The notes below the pieces were generated by a model. It did no database searches. It saw only the letters and a list, made by a program, of their open reading frames with translations, and was not told the origin of the DNA. A stretch of DNA of 64,000 bases from Telluria beijingensis (GTDB lineage Bacteria; Pseudomonadota; Gammaproteobacteria; Burkholderiales; Burkholderiaceae_D), in contig NZ_CP132480.1 of NCBI RefSeq assembly GCF_030770395.1, positions 3,089,791 through 3,153,790 of the forward strand. The letters run 5' to 3'. Shown piece by piece: positions 1 through 8,519 of this stretch. Each line of letters begins with the position of its first letter. Within the stretch, counting starts at the first letter, position 1. A program made the position numbers and the translations under genes.

Positions 1-193
1 TGCTGACGCGGGCCACGGTCGGATCGGCGGCCAGCGGCCCGTTCAGGCCCAGGTCGAGATAGCCGACGGTACCGGCCAGCGCCGAGGTATCGAGCGAGAC
101 GCGGTACATCGGACCGGCCAGGGCCGCAGGGGCGCCGAGCGCGATCGACAGCGCCAGCAGCGCGCGGAACAACAGGGAGACGAGATTGGACAT
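1..193 (-). CDS. Partial secreted PEP-CTERM-type protein (N-terminus only)
   Basis: The first ~64 residues of a secreted protein whose remainder lies beyond the left edge. The ATG at 193 opens a classic signal peptide (charge-poor start, then LLFRALLALSIALG and an AxA-like APAALA cleavage region). The mature part begins with a beta-rich stretch, YRVSLDTSALAGTVGYLDLG, which I recognise from short Oxalobacteraceae PEP-CTERM proteins of the NF038129 type; the C-terminal sorting signal is not visible here. The start lies 12 bp after the stop of the nuclease gene upstream on the same strand, so the two are probably co-transcribed. Family assignment is from memory of the motif; function unknown. 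Confidence 0.6.
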   Translation of the reverse strand, partial: MSNLVSLLFRALLALSIALGAPAALAGPMYRVSLDTSALAGTVGYLDLGLNGPLAADPTVARVS

Positions 194-204
194 GGTGTTT
201 TCCT

Positions 205-3159
205 TTAGAACGCGCCGGAGACCAGCTGCGGCGTGTAGATGAAGTTACGCTTGGCGGTATTGGTGAACGCGGTGGCGACGGTCACGCTGGCGCCCGGGGC
301 GATGCTCGCCTGCGGCAGCGTGATGTACGGCGCGCCACCCTGCATGCCGCTCGGGCCGTCGAGCGTGATGCCTGCCGGCAGGCCGTTCAGCACCAGGTGC
401 AGCGGACCGCCCAGGGGCTGGTCGCTCGTATTGGTGATGGTGACGGTGCCGGTGGTCTTGCCAGTCGCGCGGTTGATGCTGAAGCCATTGATCACGATCT
501 TGCTCGATGCCGTGACATCGGTGGTGGAGCCGGCCAGGTTCAGGCTGACGACCAGCGGATCGTGGTCCGAGGCGCGGTAGGCGTTCTTGCGGTACACATC
601 GGTGCCGGTGTTTTCGATGTTGTAGTCGATGTCCTTCGGTTCGTCGGCATTGTTATGCCATTCGGCCGCGCCCACTACCTGCGGCGCCAGCGAGCTGCTG
701 GCCAGGACGTGGTCGAGCGAGCCGGCCAGGCCGTTGAACACATAGGAGTACGGCATCGCATGCGGCCGCACGAAGCGTTCGATCAGGTTGACCATGCCGG
801 CGGCGCCGGTCAGGTGGTTGATCGGGTTTTCGAAGGCGTAGGCGTTCAGGTCGCCCAGCACCAGCACGTCCGGATCCTTGGCTGCCGCCACCACCTGCGG
901 GATGAAGACATTGCTCAGGCGCTGGGCCTGGAGCACGCGGGTGGCGTCATAGCAACCCTGGCCATAGCCCTGGTCGGCGTCGCCGCCGCTGGCGCCGCCG
1001 CAACCCTTCGATTTCAGGTGGTTGGCGATGACCGAGAATTTGCCGCCATTGGCCGCCATGAAGGTCTGCGCCATCGGCGGACGGTTGTTGATCTCGTGTC
1101 CATCGGACAGCGCGCCGCCCACCAGGGTCAGCTTCGACGGCTTGTAGATCATGGCGACGCGGATCGCATCGGTGCCGAGCGCGACCGGGGCCGGCACCAC
1201 GGCATAGGTGCCGGGCGCGGTGACGCGGTTGATCTCGTCGACCAGGTACTTGGCCGCGATGTCGCCATTGTTCTGGATTTCCATCAGGCCGACCACGTCG
1301 GCATCCAGCGCGGCCAGCGAGGCGACGATCTTGTCGCGCTGGCGGACGAACTCGGCGCTGTTGTCGGCGCCGCGGCAATTGCCGGCCGATACGCGGCCAT
1401 CCAGCTCGCAGCCCTGGCCCGACCTGCCCCAGGCATCCCGGCCATCGGTGAAGGTGGTGAAGAAGTTCAGCACATTGGCGGCCGCCACCTTGATGCCTTC
1501 CGGCAGTACCGGCGCCGGCTGGCGCGCGTTGGCGCGCTCGATGACCGGGGTCTCGGTCGGCTGCAGCTTGAAGCCGGTGCTGGCCCCGCTGCTGGCGCCG
1601 GTCGAACCGAAATCGATCACGCCGGTCAGGTTGTCGATGGTGTCGCCGGCGCGCACGGTGCCGTCCTCGGCCAGGTAAGGCATGGCGGCCGGGGCGCGGA
1701 ACAGGCCGTCGTCCAGCACGATGCGGTTGGCCATGTGCTCACGATACAGTGCCTCGGCTTCTGGCGAACCCTGCGGGTAGCGGCTGGTCGGCTGCTCGCG
1801 GCGGCCGCTGGACAGGGTCAGCTCGCCACGGTTGGCCAGGTCGCCATTGCCGTTGATGGTGAGCGTGTTGGTGATGCGCACCAGCATGCCTTCGACGCTG
1901 GCCAGGTCGGTGCCCGGCACGTTGATATTGGTCGGCGCGATGGTCGGACCGGCGCCCAACGAAGTGATATTGGTGACGTCCTTGAATTCGGTATAGGTGC
2001 GCTCGGCGCCGTTCGGACGGAATTCGACCACCAGGCCGGTCACGCTCACCAGCGTGCCGACCGGGTGCGCAGTCTCGGTACCGTACACATAGATGCCGTC
2101 CGACGTGGTCGGATCGCCATCGCCCTGCGGATCCTGGATGAAGAAGCCGCCGTCGACCTTGGCGGTGATCACACCGCGCGCGGTCTGCACGGTATTGGCA
2201 TAGGGGCTGGTATCGCCCGCGCCCTGGATCTGCGGAATGGTCAATATGCCTGCGACGGCGACATTCACGGTGCAGCGCTCGGTCTCGTCCGCATCGTTGC
2301 CGAACTCGACCTGCACCGGATAGCGGCCGCCGGCCAGGGTGTCGGCGATGTCGAGGCGCGCCTCGGCCTTGCCGCCGGCCGCGCCGGCCGGGGTGAACTG
2401 GCCGAGGGTGATGCCGGCAACGCCGCCCGCCACGATGGTGGCGCGGTTGACGATGGCATCGCCATCGATCGCCGACAGCAGCGCCGAGCCGCCGCGGCCC
2501 TGCTCGACCTGCACCGTGGCCGGGCAAGTCAGGACGATCGGCTTCGGCGCCGGGCCGACGTCGCCGCAAGGCTGCAGCGGCGATACGGTGCTGCGTGGTC
2601 CGACTGGCGGCGCCAGCACGAAGTCGGCACTGTTATCGTCGGTGTCCTGGCAGCCGGCTGCGGCGCGCTGGAGCGAGAGGAGCAGCGTCGACGACGGGGC
2701 CGGCGATCCTTCGGACAGGTTGGCGCTGCCATAGCCGACCAGGTCGAGGATGCGGCTGCCGTCGCTGATGGCGACCTTGCCGGTCGCGCCTGCCATATTG
2801 AAGCTCGGCGCCTGGACGTCGAACACCTCGATCGGGTTCTTGCCCTGGTCACGGGCGCCGCGCATCAGGAAATACTGCCCCGGCGCCAGCGTGACCGACG
2901 GCAAGGGAGTGACGCTGCTCCAGCTGCTGCCACCCGCCGACTGGTATTGCAGCTGCAGGCCGGCCAGGCTGACCGGCGCGTCACTGCGGTTGTACAGTTC
3001 GACGAAATCGTGGCCGAAATTGCTGGCGGTGCTGTGCGAAAAAGCATACAGCTGGTTGATGACGACGTCGGCGGCAAGCGCCGGCGCGCTCGCCGCCAGG
3101 CCGGCGATGAGGCTTGCCAGCAGCGTGCGCCGTGGCGTGAAAGTTGCAAAGGTGGTCAT
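205..3159 (-). CDS. ExeM/NucH-family extracellular endonuclease
   Basis: A 984-aa secreted nuclease that probably degrades extracellular DNA. The reading frame extends to 3240, but the ATG at 3159 has a GGGGAA ribosome-binding site and opens a signal peptide ending ASAPALAA. A lamin-tail-like domain follows (about residues 30-150, VINQLYAF and FVELYNRS), then an OB-fold-like middle. The C-terminal half is an endonuclease/exonuclease/phosphatase domain: VVGLMEIQNN, VIANHLKSKGC, LVLGDLNAYAFENP and the catalytic ASDHDPLVV. Cysteine pairs in the domain suit an extracellular location. The C-terminus ends FIYTPQLVSGAF with no PEP-CTERM or membrane anchor, so it should be released. Followed after 12 bp by the PEP-CTERM gene at the window edge. 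Confidence 0.88.
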   Translation of the reverse strand: MTTFATFTPRRTLLASLIAGLAASAPALAADVVINQLYAFSHSTASNFGHDFVELYNRSDAPVSLAGLQLQYQSAGGSSWSSVTPLPSVTLAPGQYFLMRGARDQGKNPIEVFDVQAPSFNMAGATGKVAISDGSRILDLVGYGSANLSEGSPAPSSTLLLSLQRAAAGCQDTDDNSADFVLAPPVGPRSTVSPLQPCGDVGPAPKPIVLTCPATVQVEQGRGGSALLSAIDGDAIVNRATIVAGGVAGITLGQFTPAGAAGGKAEARLDIADTLAGGRYPVQVEFGNDADETERCTVNVAVAGILTIPQIQGAGDTSPYANTVQTARGVITAKVDGGFFIQDPQGDGDPTTSDGIYVYGTETAHPVGTLVSVTGLVVEFRPNGAERTYTEFKDVTNITSLGAGPTIAPTNINVPGTDLASVEGMLVRITNTLTINGNGDLANRGELTLSSGRREQPTSRYPQGSPEAEALYREHMANRIVLDDGLFRAPAAMPYLAEDGTVRAGDTIDNLTGVIDFGSTGASSGASTGFKLQPTETPVIERANARQPAPVLPEGIKVAAANVLNFFTTFTDGRDAWGRSGQGCELDGRVSAGNCRGADNSAEFVRQRDKIVASLAALDADVVGLMEIQNNGDIAAKYLVDEINRVTAPGTYAVVPAPVALGTDAIRVAMIYKPSKLTLVGGALSDGHEINNRPPMAQTFMAANGGKFSVIANHLKSKGCGGASGGDADQGYGQGCYDATRVLQAQRLSNVFIPQVVAAAKDPDVLVLGDLNAYAFENPINHLTGAAGMVNLIERFVRPHAMPYSYVFNGLAGSLDHVLASSSLAPQVVGAAEWHNNADEPKDIDYNIENTGTDVYRKNAYRASDHDPLVVSLNLAGSTTDVTASSKIVINGFSINRATGKTTGTVTITNTSDQPLGGPLHLVLNGLPAGITLDGPSGMQGGAPYITLPQASIAPGASVTVATAFTNTAKRNFIYTPQLVSGAF

Positions 3160-3332
3160 TGATTCCCCGTTAGTTGTCGCACAATATGTGCCCGCCACAT
3201 CCGTTAGCAGAATGATAGTAAATGCGGATATTGACAACATGATGACGAGAAATTAACCCCCTTGGGTAATTTCTAGCTTAGCGGAAATTTAATGCCGAGG
3301 AACCGGCTTGCCGCAGGGAAAATGCAGAGAAT

Positions 3333-4034
3333 TCAGCGCCAACGGCGGCATGCGACGAAGCCGACCAGGGCCAGCCCGGCGGCCAGCAGCGCAGGGGCTT
3401 GCGGCTCGGGCACCAGCGAAATCGCATAGACCTCGAGCGCCTCGACGCGCCGGAACTGCCCCCCATACGTGCCGTCGATGATACTGCGGCCTTCGAAGGC
3501 AGGGTCGCCATAGCTGAGTTGCCAGGAAATGGAGGTGGTGAGGAGGTCGTCGACGAACAGGTCGGGGCCGGCGCCGAAGGTGGGACCGTGATCTGGCCAG
3601 TTATAGGTCTGGCGCGAGCCCTGGCTGGGCAAAATATGGTCGGACAGGAGCTGGCGGTACACGGCCGGCTCGGTATAGTTGAACAGGAAGCCGGTGCGCT
3701 GCCAGTTGCGCTCGGCGACATGCCAGCCGTCGGTCGACGACCAGCTGCGCGGGTTGTAGCCGCCCACCACCCAGTTGGCGCCGGCGTCGTCGGCAATGCG
3801 CATCAGGGTGAAGTTGCTGCCGCGCCCATCGGCGGCCGCGTGAAAGTCGAGCGCATCGTCGCCCGCCTGGCGGGTGTAGACGTTCTCGAAATAGAGGGGG
3901 CCGGCCCCGAACCAGCGTTCGAGCTGGCCCTGCAGGCTCGGGTCGAGCAGCGGCGCATCGGTTTGCGCCACTGCCGGCGATGCCAGGGCGCCGAGGATGA
4001 CGGCCGCCCTGCCCGCTGCAAGAATCTTGTCCAT
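3333..4034 (-). CDS. PEP-CTERM-anchored protein with a TLDc-like domain
   Basis: A 233-aa exported protein. Residues 1-23 form a signal peptide ending SPAVAQ. The C-terminus VPEPQAPALLAAGLALVG followed by CRRWR is a textbook PEP-CTERM signal (VPEP, hydrophobic helix, basic tail), processed by an exosortase. No exosortase gene is in this window, so the enzyme must be elsewhere. The body resembles a TLDc fold: FTLMRIADDAGANWVVGGYN, then GWHVAERNWQRTGFLFNYT, then GPTFGAGPDLFVDD and LSYG. TLDc domains are best known from eukaryotic oxidation-resistance proteins; a bacterial surface version is unusual. The PEP-CTERM call is firm; the TLDc call is by motif only. Confidence 0.75.
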   Translation of the reverse strand: MDKILAAGRAAVILGALASPAVAQTDAPLLDPSLQGQLERWFGAGPLYFENVYTRQAGDDALDFHAAADGRGSNFTLMRIADDAGANWVVGGYNPRSWSSTDGWHVAERNWQRTGFLFNYTEPAVYRQLLSDHILPSQGSRQTYNWPDHGPTFGAGPDLFVDDLLTTSISWQLSYGDPAFEGRSIIDGTYGGQFRRVEALEVYAISLVPEPQAPALLAAGLALVGFVACRRWR

Positions 4035-4086
4035 GCAACGTCAGACTGCACGTCGCCGGACAAGTTCCAGCCGCGGATGATGCCGG

Positions 4087-5505
4087 TCAGGCGCGCTTGT
4101 AGATGTCCTCGAAGCGGACGATGTCGTCCTCGCCCAGGTAGCTGCCCGACTGCACTTCGATGATATGCAGCGGCAGCTTGCCCGGATTCTCGAGGCGGTG
4201 GTTCATGCCGATCGGGATATAGGTCGATTCGTTCTCGGACAGCAGGCTCACGGTATCGCCGCAGGTGACGCGCGCCGTGCCCGACACCACGACCCAGTGT
4301 TCGGCGCGGTGGTGGTGCATCTGCAGCGACAGTTTTTCGCCCGGCTTGACCGTGATGCGCTTGACCTGGAAGCGGTCGCCCGCATCGATGCCCTCGTAGT
4401 GGCCCCAGGGACGGTAGACACGGGTGTGATGCAGGTGCTCGGTGCGCTCCTTGGACGCCAGGTGTTCGACCACCTGCTTGACGCGCTGCACCTTGCTCTT
4501 ACAGGTGACCAGCACCGCATCCTGGGTCTCGACCACGACCACGTCTTCCAGGCCGACCACGGCCACGATGCGGCTTTCGGCGCGCACCAGCGAGTTCTTG
4601 ACGCCGTCCAGGTAGACGTCGCCGCGCTGGGCATTGCCGTTGGCGTCCTTGGCCTGGGTTTCCCACAGGGCCGACCACGAACCGACGTCGTTCCAGCCGA
4701 TATCGGCCGGCACCACGGCGGCGTCGCGGGTGTGTTCCATCACCGCATAGTCGATCGAATCGGACGGGCAGGCCGAGAACGCGCCTTCGTCGAGGCGGCA
4801 GAAATCGAGGTCGCGGTAGGCGGCGTGCATGGCCTGGCTGGCGGCGCCGGCGATCGCCGGGGCGTGCTGCTCGAGCTCGGTCAGGTAACGGGCGGCGGAG
4901 AACATGAACATGCCGCTGTTCCAGTAATAGCCGCCTTCGGCCAGGAAGCCTTCGGCGGTGGATGCATCGGGTTTCTCGACGAAGCGCGCCACCTTGTAGC
5001 ATTCGCCGCACTCGTCCACCGCCTCGCCGCGGCGGATATAGCCGTAGCCGGTTTCCGGGGTCTTGGGCACGATGCCGAAGGTCGCCAGCGCGCCCTTGGC
5101 CACCAGGCGGGTGGCGCGGTCGACCGCTTCGCGGAACGCTTCGCCGTTCTCAATCACGTGGTCGGCCGGCAGCACCAGCATCACGGCTTCGGGGTCGATC
5201 TGTTGCAGGTGATGGGCGGCGGCGGCCACGGCCGGCGCCGTGTTGCGGCCGACCGGCTCGAGCAGGATGCCCAGCGGCGTGATGCCGACTTCACGCAGTT
5301 GCTCGGCCACCATGAAGCGGTGGTCATTGCCGCACACCACGAGCGGCGCCATCATCTCTGGCCAGCCGGCCACGCGCAAGGCGGTTTCCTGCAGCATGGT
5401 CTTGTCGGCCACCAGCGGCAGCAGCTGCTTCGGCAAGACCTTGCGCGACAAGGGCCACAGGCGGGTGCCGGCGCCGCCGGAGAGGATGACTGGATAGATC
5501 TTCAT
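4087..5505 (-). CDS. manC: Mannose-1-phosphate guanylyltransferase / mannose-6-phosphate isomerase
   Basis: A 472-aa bifunctional enzyme making GDP-mannose for polysaccharide synthesis: it converts mannose-1-P plus GTP to GDP-mannose and carries a phosphomannose isomerase cupin. The N-terminus MKIYPVILSGGAGTRLWPLS holds the nucleotidyltransferase GGxGxRLWP signature and is followed by PKQLLPL. The C-terminal third is the type II isomerase cupin (YRPWGHYEGID, LSLQMHHHRAEHWVVVSGTA, ENESTYIPIGMNHRLENPG). Length is normal for ManC/AlgA. The ATG at 5505 overlaps the stop of the upstream nucleotidyltransferase as ATGA, indicating translational coupling. Confidence 0.95.
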   Translation of the reverse strand: MKIYPVILSGGAGTRLWPLSRKVLPKQLLPLVADKTMLQETALRVAGWPEMMAPLVVCGNDHRFMVAEQLREVGITPLGILLEPVGRNTAPAVAAAAHHLQQIDPEAVMLVLPADHVIENGEAFREAVDRATRLVAKGALATFGIVPKTPETGYGYIRRGEAVDECGECYKVARFVEKPDASTAEGFLAEGGYYWNSGMFMFSAARYLTELEQHAPAIAGAASQAMHAAYRDLDFCRLDEGAFSACPSDSIDYAVMEHTRDAAVVPADIGWNDVGSWSALWETQAKDANGNAQRGDVYLDGVKNSLVRAESRIVAVVGLEDVVVVETQDAVLVTCKSKVQRVKQVVEHLASKERTEHLHHTRVYRPWGHYEGIDAGDRFQVKRITVKPGEKLSLQMHHHRAEHWVVVSGTARVTCGDTVSLLSENESTYIPIGMNHRLENPGKLPLHIIEVQSGSYLGEDDIVRFEDIYKRA

Positions 5506-6674
5506 GCGCTGACTTTCTCTTTCTCTAACTCGTTGTTGTCCTGATCCGCGATTTCCTTGCGCCGGGAGCGGCGACGATCGCGTGCATTGAGCCATTCCTC
5601 TGAGGAATACTCGGAGGCGTGCTTCATTTCGCCTTTTCGGTCGACACTATATTCCTTAAAGACAATCATTTCATTCAATGTTACATCATGCAACACGCGG
5701 GTGTACTCGAACAGCACGCTGCGCACGATTTCGGCGCCTTCGCAGATATGGCTGCCGTGGCCGATCCAGGTCGGGCCCACGATGCGGGCGCCGGCCTCTA
5801 CTTTAACCCCGGAACCGATGTAGACGGGTCCCTCGATAGTCGTACCTTCCCAGTCGATGCTGGTATTCAGGCCCACCCAGACCCCGGGCTTGATCTGGAT
5901 ACCCGGCACGTCCATGTGGTTGACTTCGCCGGTGATGACGGATTGCAGCACTTCCCAGTAATCGCCCATGGTGCCGATGTCGAGCCAGTTGAACGGCCGG
6001 CCCTGGGCATAGAAAGGCAGGCCGCGCTCGGCCAGCAGCGGGAACAGCTCGGAACCGATGTCGAACGGCACGCCGGACGGAATCAGGTCGATCACTTCTG
6101 GTTCAAAAATATAGATGCCAGTGGAAATGAAGTTGGACTTCGCTTCTTGCTGGCTCGGTTTCTCTTGAAACTCCAGGATGCGGCCCTGCTCGTCCGAGAC
6201 CACCACGCCATAGGACGAGACCTTGTCCCATGGAACCTCTTTCGTGATGACCGTGGCCATGGCGCCCTTGCGGCGGTGTTCCAGCAGCGCGGCCTTGAGG
6301 TCGAGGTCGATCAGGGCGTCGCCGCACAGCACCACGGTGGTGTCGTCGAAGAAGCCGCCGAATTCCTGGATTTTCTTCATGCCGCCGGCCGAACCGATCG
6401 GCTCCGGCACGACTTCGCCGTCATCCTTCGTATAGCCCTCGAAGGAGTAGCCGATCTGGACGCCGAACTGCTCGCCCTCGCCGAAGTAATCTTCGATCTT
6501 GTCGTGCAGCCAGCTGACGTTGACCATGATTTCGGACACGCCATGCTTCTTGAGGTGTTCGACCAGGTAGGCCATCACGGGTTTGCCCAGCAGCGGGATC
6601 ATGGGTTTGGGCAGGTCATAGGTGAGCGGACGGACGCGTGTGCCCTTGCCTGCGGCGAGAATCATGGCTTTCAT
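5502..6674 (-). CDS. Sugar-1-phosphate nucleotidyltransferase (NDP-sugar synthase)
   Basis: A 390-aa nucleotidyltransferase, probably making an NDP-sugar for the EPS genes around it. The start MKAMILAAGKGTRVRPLT has the GxGTRxRPLT pyrophosphorylase signature, followed by PKPMIPLLGKPVMAYLVEHL. Conserved substrate residues appear in FQEKPS and GIYIFEP. After about residue 250 comes a left-handed beta-helix-like section (MDVPGIQIKPGVWVGLN and following) as in mannose-1-P guanylyltransferases and GlmU-like enzymes. The last ~40 residues are strongly charged. The frame runs far upstream, but the ATG at 6674 fits the family. Exact nucleotide and sugar are not decidable; GDP-mannose or dTDP/UDP-glucose are options. 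Confidence 0.82.
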   Translation of the reverse strand: MKAMILAAGKGTRVRPLTYDLPKPMIPLLGKPVMAYLVEHLKKHGVSEIMVNVSWLHDKIEDYFGEGEQFGVQIGYSFEGYTKDDGEVVPEPIGSAGGMKKIQEFGGFFDDTTVVLCGDALIDLDLKAALLEHRRKGAMATVITKEVPWDKVSSYGVVVSDEQGRILEFQEKPSQQEAKSNFISTGIYIFEPEVIDLIPSGVPFDIGSELFPLLAERGLPFYAQGRPFNWLDIGTMGDYWEVLQSVITGEVNHMDVPGIQIKPGVWVGLNTSIDWEGTTIEGPVYIGSGVKVEAGARIVGPTWIGHGSHICEGAEIVRSVLFEYTRVLHDVTLNEMIVFKEYSVDRKGEMKHASEYSSEEWLNARDRRRSRRKEIADQDNNELEKEKVSA

Positions 6675-6690
6675 TAGACTATCCTTTAGA

Positions 6691-7689
6691 TTATTTGGCT
6701 GTGGTTTGGTAGCGCCATACGTCGGCGCACATTTGAGCGACATCACGTTCGGCAGTCCAGCCCAGTTCCTCGCGCGCCAGCGACGGGTCGGCGTAGCACT
6801 TGGCCACGTCGCCGGGGCGGCGGTCGACGATCTGGTAGGCGACGGAACGCCCGCTGGCCGCCTCGAAGGCGCGTACCATTTCCAATACACTATTGCCCCG
6901 GCCAGTGCCGAGGTTGTAGGTGACGATGCCCGGCCCCTTGTTCAGGCGGTCCAGGGTCTTGACGTGGCCGATGGCGAGATCCACCACGTGGATATAGTCG
7001 CGCAAGCCGGTGCCGTCCGGGGTGTCGTAGTCGCCGCCGAACACCGACAGCTTGTCGCGCTGGCCGTTGGCGACCTGGGCGATGTACGGTACGAGGTTGT
7101 TGGGGATGCCGCTCGGCTCTTCGCCGATCAGGCCGCTTTGGTGGGCGCCGACCGGATTGAAATAGCGTAGCAGCGCGATGCGCCAGTCGGGCTCGGCCTT
7201 GGCCAGGTCGCGCAGGATGTCCTCGATCATCAGCTTGCTGCGGCCATAGGGATTGGTGGCCGACAGCGGGAAATCCTCGCGGATCGGCACCGAGGCCGGA
7301 TCGCCATACACGGTGGCCGAGGACGAGAACACCAGCGACTTGCAACCGAACTTGGCCATCGTCTCGAACAGCACCACGCTGCCGGTGACGTTGTTGTCGT
7401 AGTAGCGCAGCGGCTGGGCCACCGATTCGCCCACCGCCTTCAGGCCGGCGAAGTGGATCACCGCCTCGGGCTTGTGTTCGGCAAACGCCGCTTCCATGGC
7501 CGCGCGGTCGCGGATGTCGGCCTGCACGAAAGCGAACGGCTTGCCGCTGATGCGCTGCACGCGCTCGCACACCGACTGCTGGGCGTTCGACAGGTTGTCG
7601 ACCACCACCACGTCGTGGCCGGCGGCCTGCAGTTCGACGACGGTATGCGAACCGATATAGCCCACACCGCCAGTAACCAGGATCTTCAT
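6691..7689 (-). CDS. galE: UDP-glucose 4-epimerase
   Basis: A 332-aa SDR-type epimerase interconverting UDP-glucose and UDP-galactose, supplying UDP-Gal to the polysaccharide genes. The NAD-binding GGVGYIGS motif is at residues 7-14, followed by VVVDNLSNA. The catalytic Ser region is [10 protein letters not shown] and the YxxxK pair is in [16 protein letters not shown] and [14 protein letters not shown] are GalE hallmarks. Full normal length with ATG at 7689. It lies 17 bp upstream of the nucleotidyltransferase, in the same direction, as part of one sugar-nucleotide block. Confidence 0.96.
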   Translation of the reverse strand: MKILVTGGVGYIGSHTVVELQAAGHDVVVVDNLSNAQQSVCERVQRISGKPFAFVQADIRDRAAMEAAFAEHKPEAVIHFAGLKAVGESVAQPLRYYDNNVTGSVVLFETMAKFGCKSLVFSSSATVYGDPASVPIREDFPLSATNPYGRSKLMIEDILRDLAKAEPDWRIALLRYFNPVGAHQSGLIGEEPSGIPNNLVPYIAQVANGQRDKLSVFGGDYDTPDGTGLRDYIHVVDLAIGHVKTLDRLNKGPGIVTYNLGTGRGNSVLEMVRAFEAASGRSVAYQIVDRRPGDVAKCYADPSLAREELGWTAERDVAQMCADVWRYQTTAK

Positions 7690-7734
7690 GTCTTTCGCTC
7701 TCTGTTCAATAAGTATGTTGTTAATCTGCTAGCA

Positions 7735-8478
7735 CTACCTGCCCCTGGCTGCTTCCTTGACCAGCAGCCAGACAAAGACCATGTCGTCGATGAAGTAACG
7801 GCGGAACATCCGGCGCGGCTCCTGCAGGAAGCGGTAGAACCACTCCAGTCCGGATCGCTGCATCCAGGCCGGCGCCCGCTTCACCCTGCCGACCGCCACG
7901 TCGAAGCTGCCGCCCACCCCCATCGCGAACGGCACCCGCATCTCGGCCTGGTACTTGCCGAGAAACTGTTCCTTCGTGGGCGAGGAGATCGCCACGAACA
8001 GCAGGTCGGCGCGGCTGGCGCGGATCTGGCGCACCAGTTCCGCCTCTTCGTCCGCGCCCTGCCAATAGCCGTCGCGCACGCCGGCCAGCACCAGGCCCGG
8101 ATAGCGGCCGGCATAGGTCGCGGCCACCGCCCGCACGACCTCGGCCCGCGCCCCCAGCAGGAACACGCGCCAGCCGCGCTCGGCCGCGCGCCGCATCAGA
8201 GCCTCGAACAGGTCGATCCCGGCGACCCGTTCCTTGAGCGGCTTGCCCAGCAGGCGCGCCGCCCACACCACGGGCATGCCGTCCACATTGACGAGGTCGC
8301 AATCATTGATGATGCGGCGCAGCCCTTCGTCGCGGCTGGCCTTGACCAGCTTGTCGACGTTGACCACCACGTGCTGGTGCGGGCGCCCGGAGCGCACGAA
8401 ACCCTCGACGATCTCCAGGGTCTCTTCCATCGAAACGTTATCCATATTACAACCAAACAGCGTGACGCGCTCGTTCAT
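7735..8478 (-). CDS. WecG/TagA/CpsF-family glycosyltransferase
   Basis: A 247-aa transferase of the family that adds ManNAc-type sugars (GT26) to undecaprenyl-linked intermediates. Family marks are [17 protein letters not shown] at the start, [14 protein letters not shown], the conserved [15 protein letters not shown], and the second half GWRVFLLGA with [17 protein letters not shown]. No signal peptide; such enzymes sit on the inner face of the cytoplasmic membrane. In exosortase-linked EPS loci this family is a normal member. It lies 41 bp after the heparinase-like gene and 45 bp before galE. Confidence 0.9.
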   Translation of the reverse strand: MNERVTLFGCNMDNVSMEETLEIVEGFVRSGRPHQHVVVNVDKLVKASRDEGLRRIINDCDLVNVDGMPVVWAARLLGKPLKERVAGIDLFEALMRRAAERGWRVFLLGARAEVVRAVAATYAGRYPGLVLAGVRDGYWQGADEEAELVRQIRASRADLLFVAISSPTKEQFLGKYQAEMRVPFAMGVGGSFDVAVGRVKRAPAWMQRSGLEWFYRFLQEPRRMFRRYFIDDMVFVWLLVKEAARGR

Positions 8479-8519
8479 GCGTGCCCTCCAGTCCGGTGAA
8501 TGACGTTTCTTGATTTTAA

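Noticed and set aside
397..3162. 921-aa open frame on the plus strand
   Set aside because: Antisense of the secreted nuclease; composition is His/Arg/Gly/Ala-rich without motifs, an effect of high GC at third codon positions.
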